NCBI GenBank assembly: GCA_022559985.1
Contig: JAFJTR010000048.1
Location: 1 to 64,000 of the forward strand
Length of the DNA stretch: 64,000 nt
Reading direction: 5' to 3'
Source of the DNA: Parastagonospora avenae f. sp. tritici 18332-5
Taxonomy: Eukaryota; Ascomycota; Dothideomycetes; Pleosporales; Phaeosphaeriaceae
Shown here: positions 21,640 to 34,200 of the stretch, one piece after another
Layout of the letters: every line of letters starts with the position of its first letter
Position numbering within the stretch: position 1 is the first letter of the stretch
Position numbers and translations under genes: made by a program
Notes under the pieces: generated by a model
Told to the model about the DNA's origin: nothing
Database searches by the model: none
Seen by the model: only the letters and a program-made list of their open reading frames with translations

Positions 21640-24600
21640 TTATAGCTTGAGGCCCTTCTTTATAAGCTTGCCAAGTGTGGCACCCTAGAGATATTGTTAG
21701 TAACGACTCGTGACAAGATGGTGATGGATTGTAACTTACATGTTCACCCTTCATCATCGTGAAATGATTGCCACCCATGACGGCATATTCAAAGTTTTCT
21801 TTTGGTAATAATTGAGCCCAACCGTTGTCATCAAAGACTGTGCGGTTGTTGAGGAGCCACTTCATGGGCGCTGGGTCCTCGCCCTCACCTGGCGGTGGCC
21901 TCGGGTCGTCTGGGTTCGGGCAAACACCGTCGGTACACCATATCGCAAGAACGGGTGGCGCGATCTTGGGGTCCATGGGTGTCGGGTCGTAGTCCTTGAG
22001 GTTCTGGATGGCAGAGGCGAAGTGAGGTAGTAGCCATGATGGAGTGCCACCGGGCTTACCAGTGCCCAGCAGGCCGATCTGGTCAAAGAAAATGTGTAGA
22101 CGAGCTGGCAGGGGATCGAGAGCGACAGGACAAGGTGCGTCGATAAGGACGAGACTTTCCACTTTCTCGCCGTTATTGACAAGCTGTTTGGCGACTTCGT
22201 AGGCCATTACACCCCCTGCCGACCAGCCACCAACAAGGTAAGGTCCCTCAGGCTGGCGGCGCTTGATCTCGTTGAGGTAGATCTGAGCCACGCCCTCGAC
22301 ACCGCAAGTCCACTTCTCTGGGCACTTCATAAACGGGCAGTTGAGTCCGTACACAGCCATGTCGGGATCGATATTTGGGATGGAAATGTACGATGTAGCA
22401 CTTCCTGAGCCATCAGGAACAAGGAAGAATTTCTTAGTCGCAACCTTGGGGTTACCCTGCAACAAGACTGAGTTGGAAGCAGGCAGTCCCGAAATATCGA
22501 CGGTCTTTTCGAGCTTCTTGTTCACCTCAGCGAGCTGAGGGGATTTACTGGAAGTCTTGACAGAAACTTTGGAAACAACCTTCGTCTGCTGCTTCGGCTT
22601 GGAGCGCATACCAAGAGCAGTTTCGATGTCCTTGATAGTGACGTTGACCGTGAGAAAGTCAGCAGGCAGATCGCGACTAGTCTGCTCGCGCATGGAGCCT
22701 AGGATCGTCAGACTCATGAGAGAATCCATGCCGATGTCGGTGAGGTCGAGATCATCCGTGATCTCGGAAACATCGACACCCATCTCATCAGCGACAAGCT
22801 TGCGCGCAACACTGGCCTCTCCTTCCACAGCTTCTCCAGTAGGCTTGATATCATCATCAGCTACACTGGGAGCGGAGCTGGCAGGGGTGCTGGCAGTGCC
22901 AATCTCGTAAGGTGTCGAGGAGTCATCAGAAGGCTCGTCAGTGGTATCAGATGAATCATCCTCCTCGACGGCGACAGCACCGCCGTCGTATTGCGCAAAG
23001 TGCTTCTTCAGCTCGCCAACGGTAGGGCAGTCGGTGAAAAGAGATGAGGAAATGTCCATGTCAAGATCCTCACGGAACCTCGCAGAGATAGTCAAAGACA
23101 GAAGCGAGTCGACACCAAGGTTCTCGAAAGCAGCATCATCTACAAGCTCGGACATGTCCACGTCGATTTCCTCAGCAACAATCTTCATGACTTTAGATGT
23201 TACTCCAGTGCTCGTAGCCTTGGCGACCTTGACTGGCTTAATGGCCTTCGCTGGCGCCTTTGCAGCGGCCTTCGTAGCCTTGACTGGGGCGATCTGGACC
23301 TTTTTCACGGGTGCAGCTGGAAGTGCCATGGCTATCGGCTTAGCGACTGGCTTAGTGGTAGCACCAGCGCTAGATTTACCCGCGGGTGGCATCATGATGT
23401 TCAATGCGCGGCGGGGAATGTTCTGGAACTTCAAGCCAGTGACCACACCAATGATCTCCTGGTCCTCGAAGATGTAAACATCGCCCACAGAGATGTTGCC
23501 TGGAGCAGGCTGCATGCGCACATATGAGCGGTACTTCTTCTCAGGCGAGAGCTTCTTCGAGATCTTGACAGATCCCCAGCCATGAGAGATGTAGACCGAA
23601 TTGTCCGAGTCGAGGTGGTCAGAAGCGTTGACGATGAAGCCAGAAAGATGACACAAACTATCGATCCAGTATGGTGAACACAGGAAGTTTCCATCAGCGG
23701 CAGTAGTCTGAAACTGTACTTGGGCAGTGGCTTCAGTCTGCTTGCCATCGAGAATGACCTCTTCCATACCACGGTAGTTGTCGGCATAGGTAACAAGTGC
23801 CTTGAAGAGCTTGTATGCCATCCCACGGAGGACCTTGTGAGCAGCGCCGGTCTCGAGTTTCATCTTGAGCATGTCGATTTGGCTTTGCACCATGTACTGG
23901 ATGCGGCCCCACTCCTCCTTCCAGGCACCGATATCCTCGTACATGACGACACCGACGGCGTGCTCAGCATAGACCTTGGATCCGTCGGCGGTGACAGTGC
24001 GGAACTTGATGTCGACCTGGTTGAGCTCGAGATCTGCAGTTGCCTCTACCTGCAGGTGCTGACCACCTGCAGGAGGAGGGTACTGCGGAATCAGAGTCTT
24101 GGTGACCTCCATGGCGCGGACGTTGAGACCAGGAGTTGTCATCCCGGGGCGCAGCTGTTGGTACAGGTAGTCGGCCACAGTCATACACTGGTCGGCATAA
24201 AGTGAAGAGGGCGTCAGAGGTGTTCCATTGACCTGGTGGCCAGTGATCGTTGCCTTCAACTGGGGATCTGAAAGGTCCGACTGGACGACAATGGTACCAG
24301 AGTTGGCATGCAGCTCTTCGCGAATGATCTTGTGACATGATGTTGTCTTGAGCTTGGACCCAATCTCAACTGGAGCCTGCTCAATGGCCTTGCCAGGGGA
24401 ACCCTCAAGGACTTCGCCCTTGGTGAGAGTCCAATTGTTGTGGTAGTCCAACCAGTACTTCTTGCTGTCGAAGGCGTAAGTCGGCAGCGTATACATCTCA
24501 TGCGCATCGTTGAAAAGTCTGTGGAATTCGTTGAAATCGATGTAAACACCAGCCAGGAACAGCGTGGCAACGGCGTTGCTAAGTGTCTTCCAAGGATCCT

Positions 24601-27600
24601 CGTTTCGGCGAAGAGAAGCCGCTGTAACAGGGGCTCCGCCAAGAGTAGACTTGACCATGCCACTGCAGACTGGGTGAGCGCCGACTTCAAGCCAAGCGGT
24701 CTTCGCATCGAAAAGCTTTTCATCCTGGCCAGCAGAAAGAGCAGTCCAGATATTGACAGTCTCGCGAGCGTGACGGGCAAGGTAGTCGGGACCAATGATG
24801 CCGGCCTCATAGATGACCTCACGAGTCAAGGGCGACATGATTGGAATGCTAGGTTTGCTGAAGATGACCGAAGAGGCAACAGCCTTGAATTTCTCAAGGA
24901 TAGGCTCAACTTGAGCGGAGTGGAAAGCGAATGGTACGTTCAGTTTGGTGGCCTTGAAGCCCTTGCTTGAGAGGAGCTCACTAGTGGAAGTCACGACCTC
25001 GACTGTGCCGCAAAGTACAGTATCCTCAGGACCGTTAATGCAAGCAATCTCGGTCATCTTGTCGCCTAAGGCAGCCCTGATGGAATCGGCACTGCCCTTG
25101 ACTGCAAGCATGCCGTGAGTGTTAGCCGTACATTCCTGTACTAAAAGTTCTGCGCGTCGACCGACAAGGAGGACCATGTCGCTAGCAGAGATGACACCCG
25201 CAACGTGCAGCGCAGCGTATTCGCCGAGGCTGTGGCCAACCACAGAAGTGGGAACGATACCCCAAGATGCCCACATGCGTGCCAATGCGACCTGGATGCA
25301 TGACATACCCAGCTGAACAACGACTGGGGACAAAGTAGTAACATCTTCGCCAGTGAGTAGTGCCAAGAAAGATGGCATGGCGTGCAGGCGTGCGAGGTTG
25401 TCAAGTTCGTCAATATCGGCCTTAAAAGTGTCCAACTCCTCGTACAACTTTTGACCAAGTCCGGTGTACTGAGAGCCCTGCCCTGTGAAGGCGAACGCGG
25501 TCTTAGTCGGCACCATTGGCAACGGGCTGTAGCTATCTTTTAATTGTGCCTGCAGTGCGTCCTTGACCTGTGAGATCTCAGAAACGCAAATCGCAACACG
25601 GTAGTTGTGCTGGATGCGACGGGCAGTGGTAGTGTATGCCAGGCTAGGGAGAGTAGTGTCTAGATTCTGAACCAGGAACTCCAAGAGGTTGTTGATGTTC
25701 TTCTTCAACGAAGCTATCGATCTAGCAGTGACGGTGACGGTGTGCATGGTACGTGGGTCAACGGCCTTGGGTGCTATTGGGAGCGGGGCGTCCTCAATGA
25801 TCAAGGAAGTGTTACCCCCAGCAGCAGAGAAGTTGTTCAAGAAGATCTTGCGCTTCTCGTCACCGTTACGCGGCCAGGCAACCTGCTTGGTTGAAATGTG
25901 AACGTTGCGCTGTAGTAGATCCTTTGGGAACGTCTTGTTCATGACGCCCTTGATGCCGACATTAGCAGGAATTGCGTCCTTCTTCATCATCATCAGCACT
26001 TTGACGAGGGAGTTGATACCAGAAGCTGCTTCTCCGTGTCCAATGTTTGCCTTAATTGCACCGAGATGGAGTGTCTCCTCTGGACGACGCTGGCGGTGAC
26101 GAGGCGCAAAAGCGTTAGTTACTGAGGTCATCTCGATACCGTCACCAGCTTGAGTACCAGTACCGTGCATCTCGACGTAGCTGATTTCATGTGCATCAAC
26201 ACCAGCCTTAGCGAGAACTCTGTTGTACAGGAATTCTTGAGCACCAGCGTGGGGATGGGTGATGGAGACGGCTTCAGCACTGTGGTTCGTAGCTGCGCCT
26301 AGAATGCACCCGAGGATGTTATCTTTGTCGGCGACGGCATCTTCGTAACGCTTGAGCACGACTGAACCGCATCCGTCGCCACGGCAGTAGCCATCGGCAT
26401 CATTATCGTAAGTCTTACAGCTACCAGTCTTGGATAAGAACTGGCCCTTGCTGAGACCTGAGAAAATATCTGGGTTTGTGAGGACGTTCAATCCTCCTGC
26501 ACAAGCGGTGTCACAATCACCTGCCCAAAGCGAGGTGCAGGCCAGCTGAATAGCAGCGAGAGAAGATGAGCACGCGGTATCAATGCTGTATGATGGTCCA
26601 GAGAATTTGAAGTAGTAGTTGATACGACCTGGAGCAAATGCGCGCACGCCACCAGTGATGAAGTAGGTATCGATATTCTCCGCAGCGTTGATCTCACGCC
26701 AATCATCTGAGGTCTGACCGTAGAACGTACCGATGCGATGGAGCTTAGTGGACGGAGTGCGGTTGGGGACGTAGCCGGACATCTCAAGCGCTTCGTAGGC
26801 AGTGGTCAGTGCCAGGCGACCCATAGGATCAGTTTGGGCGGCTTCACGTGGTGACATGTTGAAGAAACGCGGGTCAAATAGGCCGGGCTCGTCAATAAAG
26901 CACCCGTAGGGCGTGTGACTTTTGTTCTTTCCCTTTCCAGAAGGATCACAGTGGGCTTTAGCATCGAAGCGGTCGGCAGGAACCTCGCGGTGGACATCCA
27001 AGCCCTTTTCGAGTAGTTCCCAAAGCTTCTCCGGACTAGCTGCGCCTGGGAAGCGACCTGACATACCAACAATAGCAATCTTGTCATTCTGGGTGCGACC
27101 ACGACTCTCATCAGTGGTGGCGCTCCAGAGCGATTGGTCGCGGACGGAAATGTTGGTCTGTCCACCAGCCTTCAGCGCAGAGACGAGGCTGTTGGCGATA
27201 TTTGTAACGCCAATTGCCGAGATGGTACATTCTGCGCTGCTGGCTGCGGTCACCTCATTTACGACTTGCTCGAGAAGGTTGTCCCATCGTACAGGCTCGA
27301 GTAGAATTTCGCCTAGAGCGATCTGGACCAACTCGAGAGTATTTGTGGCAGTTTGGCATGTTCCGTGTGTTGCAGAGTGCACCAAGGCCAAGGGGCGGAA
27401 TTGCTGCAGGTGTCGAGTCGCGTCCTTGTCCAGAATGCGGTCGATGTCGGTCTGACTATAGATGTGCGGAGCGTGGTATGGCGCGAAGATGGGAATAGCA
27501 ACACGAGTGTTAGACTTGAATGACTCGGCTTCTTGGAACAGGCGTTTCGTTGTTGCTGGTGGGCCACTGATGGTTAGAGCCATAACGCTAACTGCGCTAA

Positions 27601-28246
27601 CATAGGCGCGTGCCGCAGCTGGGATTTGTCGATCATTGTGAAACGCAGCAAGAGCAGTCTTCGCATTCTGCTCAGAGATACCAGTCACTATCGTAGACCA
27701 GCTTTCTTTTGAGTTTGTGGCGTTTTCAAGCGCATTCTTTGCGGAACCGACGAAGGTACCAGCTCGGAACGCAAGTCGGACGGCTTCAGTAGCTAGCGGT
27801 AGAAGCTCACTTAGCGACCGCGCAGATGCAACGACGGACGCTGCGAGCAACCCAGTGCAAAGACCGACGATCCTCGTGTTGGCAAGAATCGGTAGTTCTG
27901 AGGGGTTTTCTGCGTAATATCTGGAAGGATCAGACAAGTCATGGAACAATTCAATGCCCTGAACATACCCAATGTAATGTGCTAACTGAGCGATAGTGAC
28001 CATGCAGCTTTCCAATTGGGGTAGCTTCAGGCCCTTGCTATAATATGCTTCAACGAGGTCCCATGTTGTCAGGAAGTCGGGAATGTAGTCTCTCTGGGTT
28101 CGTGGCAACTTTTGCACCTCATCTCGGATGACGACACTGACCCTATCGAGGAATGTCGTGAGTGCGGCATTGTTTTTCCATGTGCATGCCTTTCGCAGCA
28201 AAGGGTACTGGTCCGCCGTCTGATCTCCGAAGATGAGGAGATTCAT
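21640..28246 (-). CDS. PKS1: non-reducing polyketide synthase for DHN-melanin (SAT-KS-AT-PT-ACP-ACP-TE)
   Basis: One reading frame runs almost the full length. Domains, numbered in that frame, are: SAT 1-370 with GLCTG (Cys130); KS about 388-815 with DTACSSS (Cys559), HGTGT (His694) and NIGHGE (His737); AT about 915-1230 with GHSLGEY (Ser1006); PT about 1300-1615 with GHQVNGTPL (His1337) and YWIDSLCH (Asp1529); ACP1 LGVDSL (Ser1714); ACP2 IGMDSL (Ser1842); TE about 1935-2160 with GGWSAGG (Ser2009). Two introns are likely. One of 55 bases at 21685-21739 moves the stop to 21640 and yields the tail KGEHGATLGKLIKKGLKL. The other, 48 bases at 27921-27968, is in frame and inserts 16 residues if unspliced. 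Enzymes of this type make 1,3,6,8-tetrahydroxynaphthalene from malonyl-CoA; TE domains in this clade do Claisen release. All catalytic residues are present, and the CMR1/BRN1 context supports melanin. Confidence 0.93.
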
Positions 28247-30893
28247 AGCTGCGGTAGTAGTATATATGTAGGAGGCAGAGAAAGCTCTAAATTGATGCCG
28301 TTGATGGCTGAGACCTGGTCACCTAAGGCAAGCTGACGAAGACTGCAGCGATTGGTGATAGGCTGTGCAGATCTAGACTAAGGACAAAGGTGTTGGACTT
28401 CGTCTTAGTGGCGGGGGCCCCTATGGAAGGGTGGTTGGCGATGAGCTGCAGGAAGTGACCCAAGGTACTGGAGAAGAAAAGTTTGGGAATGGAATGCCCT
28501 TGGGGATTGGCGTCGCTCTCTATTTGTAGGGAACCAAAGGGCAATGATAGACATGCGAGGTGGTCAAGGCTTGCATCGCACGATGACAAGCTCAAAGTGC
28601 GTGCCGGATCTGTGACAGCCCATGTACTGCGGAGCGGTGTACTGCAGCGACATATTGACGTGAGAGTAAAAGTGGCGCACACTATGTCTGATCCCGGACT
28701 GGTGTAGTCATGGATCTGAGGAGTATGGTGTGCAGAGGCCGAGCGTGTTTCCGAGTAAGCTTCCATGCTATTGATAGATGGCGCATGCTAGGCACGTTGA
28801 CCGGATACTTAGGCGTCGAGCCAATACGTTACGGATGATAACGAAGATGAGACGTGGAGACCTGAATTGCAATGGCGCTGTCTCAAAGTCGGCTTAACTC
28901 GATCGGATCCCCTCTTAGAGGCCCGGGTGGATCCCTTGGGTCCGTGTGTTTGCAGTCAATTACAGCTTTTACAACATTGACGCTTGACATTGACGCATTG
29001 AATCTGATGTATGATGGCTATGAGCGATAGCCAGCTTCTTTGGTGGCGATCGCGTTCATATTGTTACACGAAAGACGCTATCGCGCACCGAAGAGAACGC
29101 AACATTGATTCCAGTGTTCACACGAAGTTCGATGTGTTTGATCCTGGACTTTTCGTTTCAGCTTGGCCCTATGTTGCAGCATTATTGGGCCACCGATTAG
29201 CATAGCCGACGCATGTCAATGAGCTAGAATACCAAAAGCTCTGAACAGGATTTCACGGACGCAGTGATCTCAGTCAGCACTTCTTCCTCAGCACTACTGG
29301 CACTGTCGGGTCTCTGGATACCCCACCCAGACGGTATATCCGCGATAGTATGTTGAGTGCTGGAGGCTAGGTCAAGGTATGGCTTAGAATTCTCGGATCA
29401 TCCCTGAGATACGTCCAGAGCATGTCCATGATCAGCAAAGCACCAGCAAGTCGGGTCGACCGATTCCGCCAATGCATGGGAGTGGGTAAGCGAAGAACTT
29501 GTCAATTACGGTGTACAATTGGATACCGCTTCGATTGTCACAAGAGTCAACCAGCCGACGGTGCTGTGGAGATGGCACGCCATGGACGGAATTGTGTCTC
29601 CAGACTGACGGATGTTGTACCAGTACAGGCCGGTGCTCGATCATGCTGTCACATAGTTGTGTAAAGAGGCTGGTGGATCTTCGCTCTGGACGACATGGTC
29701 AGCCTTGCTCGTGTTTCCGGCATCCCCCCATTGTCCGAAAGTGTCGACGCTCCTCCGGACGTATAAGAGCCACTCTCCTGTTCAAGCTCGCTAAGCCTGC
29801 GTGATACAAATTGCGCTGCTTCTTCAACCGCTCGGTTGCCTCTCAAGTATGGAAGCCTCCTAGCTGATCGCATCTCCGCCCGCTGACTCCCGTTGCTGAG
29901 TTGAGAACTGCTAGGACGCTCTGGTAACACCAGATTGATCGCGCGTTCCAGCTACTTCGCTTGGCTTGCGAGTATACATTGAGTTCTGCAACACATGGGT
30001 TCGTTGTTAGGCCGGTTGATGTCGTCGTTGAGATGGTGGTGAGACGTCGTTCGGCACCCCACCCAAAACCACCGTTGTCAAACACGTGACGGAGCTAAGA
30101 ACCCGAAGTTTTGCCCCTTGAATCGCCAAACATCTTCGCGTGATTGTCAGCTTACATCCACGACAACAACGCGCTTGATATAGCGCAAGTGAAATTTCCG
30201 AAGTCCACATTCATGAGGCAGCTCTGAGCTGGCCGTCGTTTCTGATTGAGTGTCTGGCCAGGGTCCCAAGGTCTGCAATCGGCAAGTGAGGAGCGAGTCA
30301 GGTAGGCATACAGGAGTTGAAACATGTTTTAGCGCGAAATGTCCCTACGATAGTTCTCGAGATCATTGTTTGGGGTCTGTAATTAGATTATGGCGAACCA
30401 TGTTTAGTAACTAGGAGCAGGATCGATCATCTTCTGGATGTATTGTGACTGAGGCTCTCCAAACAGTTTGTTTATTGCCTTAAATTTCTGAGCTGTTGGA
30501 TTTTGGCTTATGTCCAATGCGATGCATTTTATTACTGCCGAGCATTCTCAATGCATCGCTTTGCACCCTCGTCTTCCATTCTACCTTGGAAGACCTGGGA
30601 GCAAGGCTGTTGCCTATGCATGATTCGGCCAACATCAGTACTTCACGAAAAGGTTATGCACGTACTAGCACGTACGATCGCATTGCTGAAAGCAGGGCCA
30701 TACCTCTCTAAGGCCAGGGTTGTTGACCAGGCTGTTGGATCTCCACCCGTGGACTCCTTCCAATCTCGGCTCCTCCCTTCAATATTATGCACCACCTACG
30801 AATCTGCATGCCATGTGATGGACAATGAGATCTGTTGTGGCTGAAATTGGTTGTTGCGGTACGCTACGGCTGTCAAATTCTCGTACCCCAGGG

Positions 30894-31259
30894 TCATAGT
30901 AAGTTCTGTTTCGCTACCGGAGCACGCTCCTGTATACAACCTCTTGGATGTGTAGCGCATGTATGCCACACACTGCATGCCCTGATCAGGGCCTGGCCTA
31001 TGGCGCAATGTCCTACAGGCTGTTCAGCATTTCTCAACAATTGCCTTCTGATTGCCTGGGCTCCAGTTCCGCAAATGGCGATCGCCGACTCGATGATCGC
31101 AAGATCTGGCTCAAGAACCAGTCGGAAGGGATGCACGGGCGGAAATCCGCTGTCCTGCCGCAAGACGTATTCAACCACGGTGCCATTACCCGTCCAGTCG
31201 AAACAGGTATCGGAAAGCCACATCGATGCAACCGCTCGTCGGACAGTTCCACCGTGCAA
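30894..31259 (-). CDS. doubtful cysteine-rich ORF, possibly a relic
   Basis: A 121-codon open frame contains about eight cysteines after the first quarter, with spaced pairs such as 'SDTCFDWTGNG', 'AICGTGAQ', 'VGHCAIGQALIRACSVW' and 'HTCATHPRGC'. The composition is more protein-like than other frames nearby. It starts with TTG directly after an in-frame stop; an internal ATG lies at about codon 13. No signal peptide is visible, so a 5' exon would be missing, or the frame is a remnant of a small secreted protein gene. No family was recognised and no function is proposed. Confidence 0.22.
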   Translation of the reverse strand: MHGGTVRRAVASMWLSDTCFDWTGNGTVVEYVLRQDSGFPPVHPFRLVLEPDLAIIESAIAICGTGAQAIRRQLLRNAEQPVGHCAIGQALIRACSVWHTCATHPRGCIQERAPVAKQNLL

Positions 31260-34200
31260 CCGATGTACTAGCTATCTGCCATTGGTCTTTTGGTACGTGC
31301 TATACATGACTTCGCAGAACGCTGCCGACTCACACGGAATCATCCGAGCTCGACGCGTCTCTTACTTTCCATGCCCGAGCCGCCATGCGTTTAACAAATC
31401 GCGAACTGAAGTGTGTTCGAGGGCCGCAATACGCTCGAAAAGGCGCCATGCCACGGGTACACTGAGTGCATAGGGTATCCGTGTCGCCGAACGTCATTTC
31501 GTCATTGACAGTATGCTTAAGTTCCGCAAGGACCGTTCATTTCCTCCGAGGGCCGCTCATAGGCTCCCAGCAAGCCACAGTGGCAAGCGGCCTTGTGAGC
31601 TCTATCTACGACATGGGGTACAATGGTCCAAATGCATAGCGCGGCAGGGCATGCAGACATGTTGCTAGCCATTTGCGCTCATGATCATTCTATGGGGCGA
31701 CGCCATCCAAAAAACTACATGACCAGTATCAGCATTACGTGTAACGAGAGCTTCATGCAGCCTATCGAAGGTTGCGAGTCCATATAGGTGGTTCTATGCT
31801 TGAGTAGCTCCTAAATACCTGATTCACTTGCATTCACGCAGTAGTTGGGCAAATAATGTACGTGCGCTACAGACGATGGCCCAGGCTAACATTCAAGAGT
31901 GCTCTAGATCACTTGGCTATATGTTTACCATGGGAGCTATGGTAGAGTAACGGCTTTCGCCCTGCTTCGACGAGCTGCATGCTTATCTCCACAACTAACT
32001 TAGGGTCAACGTTTAGGCTTGGCCGTGTGAGTACCAAGATTGGATGAGCGATCTGTTTCCGACCGCAACTTTGAGTCTAGAGTCAGTTTTGATCTCTCCG
32101 TGAGTCTACATTCAAAGTCTTTTCGCATTGATCATTGTGGCTTGCCAACAGATTTACAACACTGTGGCGCCATTGCCCCTCGCCGGAAGAAGCACAGGCC
32201 TTGAACTGATCTCGAGACCCGTGGACGGGATCTACGAAACATCTCCTTGGCGTCCGTGCCGAACCGTTACGCGATCTTGCGGTACTGGATCGTGCCCTAA
32301 GCGCCAGGCCCATGTTTGCCGTAGCGGAGGTACCCACAATTGTTTCTCTGCTTCGTTTCATGCCTATTTCAGGTCTTCGATCCGACGCTCAGGCGTGGAT
32401 ACATGTGTGGTGATATTCCCGTGGCCTCTAGGCATACCATTTTAAGGTTGCAAATTCGAGACGTGGCTCAAGGCGCAATCGTCGCATCAATTGTACCTCT
32501 ACAAGAGCTGGCAAGTCGAGGCAAGGGGCACAAAGACACAATTAGCGCTCCTAGGTACTTCTGGTGTGATGGTCTCAGCGCCATTTTTTCGATCCATGAC
32601 GTCCACGATAAATTACGTGCATGATTGGATGGGATAATGTAGGGCCGAAGAACTGTTTCGCAATAGCAAGTCGGCTAACTTAGTGATGCACAACCGAACA
32701 CAAACTAACGTTCTGGAGATTCGCGAACGCCCGGCTTGGGTACGCTCGATGAGGACGATTTGAGTGGAGATTTACATGCATGCAAGGACGATAAATTTTC
32801 GATAGCATCCACGATGCAGGATTTGGTCACAAGATGATGATTTAATCACACTCTTTGCTGGGGATCACCGTAGCACAACATCGATCTAAAGGTATTGATT
32901 CCAGCAGCGCGTCGTCGGGATTTATGGGAGCACCCACGATCCCCACGATTTGTCTTGTTGTTATCATGCCAAATGTGTCGCATGACAACTGTGTGGGACA
33001 TGCACTGCGTTTCTGGCCGAGAAAGTCGAGATATTGTGGATGACTGACTGCATCAGTCGGAAAGTTCTGGAGCAATCCTACTAAGCTATGCGGAGTGCAC
33101 GACGACACAACGGAAGCGTTCGGCCACGCCGTTGCTTTGGGATAGTAGTCCCCATTTGCATGGCCATGCAGACTCGGTCTTTGTGAGCAGTCGGTGAGTC
33201 TCTCCGCAGCCAAGTGATCGGAAGTTGAACCATGTCTGTCTCTTGCAGAGCACAACATTATCGTGAAGCTGACCATGATGACGACTCCAGAAAAGACGGA
33301 TACCACTGAATCGGTTTCTGGATCAGATGCACGTGTGTACAGTTGACTTTTTGTAACACCCTACTTTCCTGTTACAGTCGGCGCACATGTCTGTATACCT
33401 TGGGACATTATCGTACTGTAGCTACCTTACATATAGCGGCTCCCATCTGATCCAGACGATCTTGCACGACACGTCGGTTACGCTTTCAGTAGCCAGTTAA
33501 CTCGATCATTATGGATTGGGGAAACAGGGTCCCGGAAATCGAGACACGTGAAGACTGTGTGCTGCTCACAGCCACGCGCAGTCACACAAGCCACGTTTAG
33601 TTGATGCATCAAATCTCGTAGTGCATGTTTGGGCAACCTAGCCAATTGCACGACTTCAGCGCGGTAGTTACACGAGCGCAACATCAGGATTCTGACAGCG
33701 GCTGGCCGCTATCTCCGTTGTGCTGAGTTACCATGTTCCTTCATATCCTCGGACTCTGATGCAGGGTCTTCCGCCTCGTAAATGCAGTCCAGGCACTGCT
33801 GTCCCACGGCTAAATTCAGGGTGAGCTATGCTCGGAGATCACGTCTGAAGCTGTGAAGTATGCGATCCTGGTCTAGAGAAGTCCGTCTGGAAGCCTCACC
33901 CGGTCTGACACTGGAGCGATAACGACGCGAAGTGGACCAACGGGCATGCTTATCTATACATGCACCAGGTCGAAATGCCGAAATGTAGGGTACCTGCTCA
34001 GTCCTAATATCAGAAGACTTTTCTTAGCATCATGCTCGTGTTCTGTCGTAATAATCGACCTTTGATATGACACAATTGAACAAGGATAAATGCGCTTCGT
34101 CTAAAGCGAAGGTTGGCACTTAGGTTTGCCGCCTTGCATACAGTGGTACGGCATATTCAACTTGTAAGCCTGACGTTAACACTAGTGTTTGCAAGCGCTG

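Noticed and set aside
28261..28267. TATATAT next to the PKS start
   Set aside because: It lies only about 15 bases from the ATG, too close for a TATA box.
28323..28766. 147-codon minus-strand frame upstream of the PKS
   Set aside because: Ser/Thr/Leu-rich without motifs, in the promoter and leader of the PKS; likely chance.
30835..31473. 212-codon plus-strand frame
   Set aside because: Opposite-strand shadow of the slightly better cysteine-rich frame, with no motif and an irregular composition.
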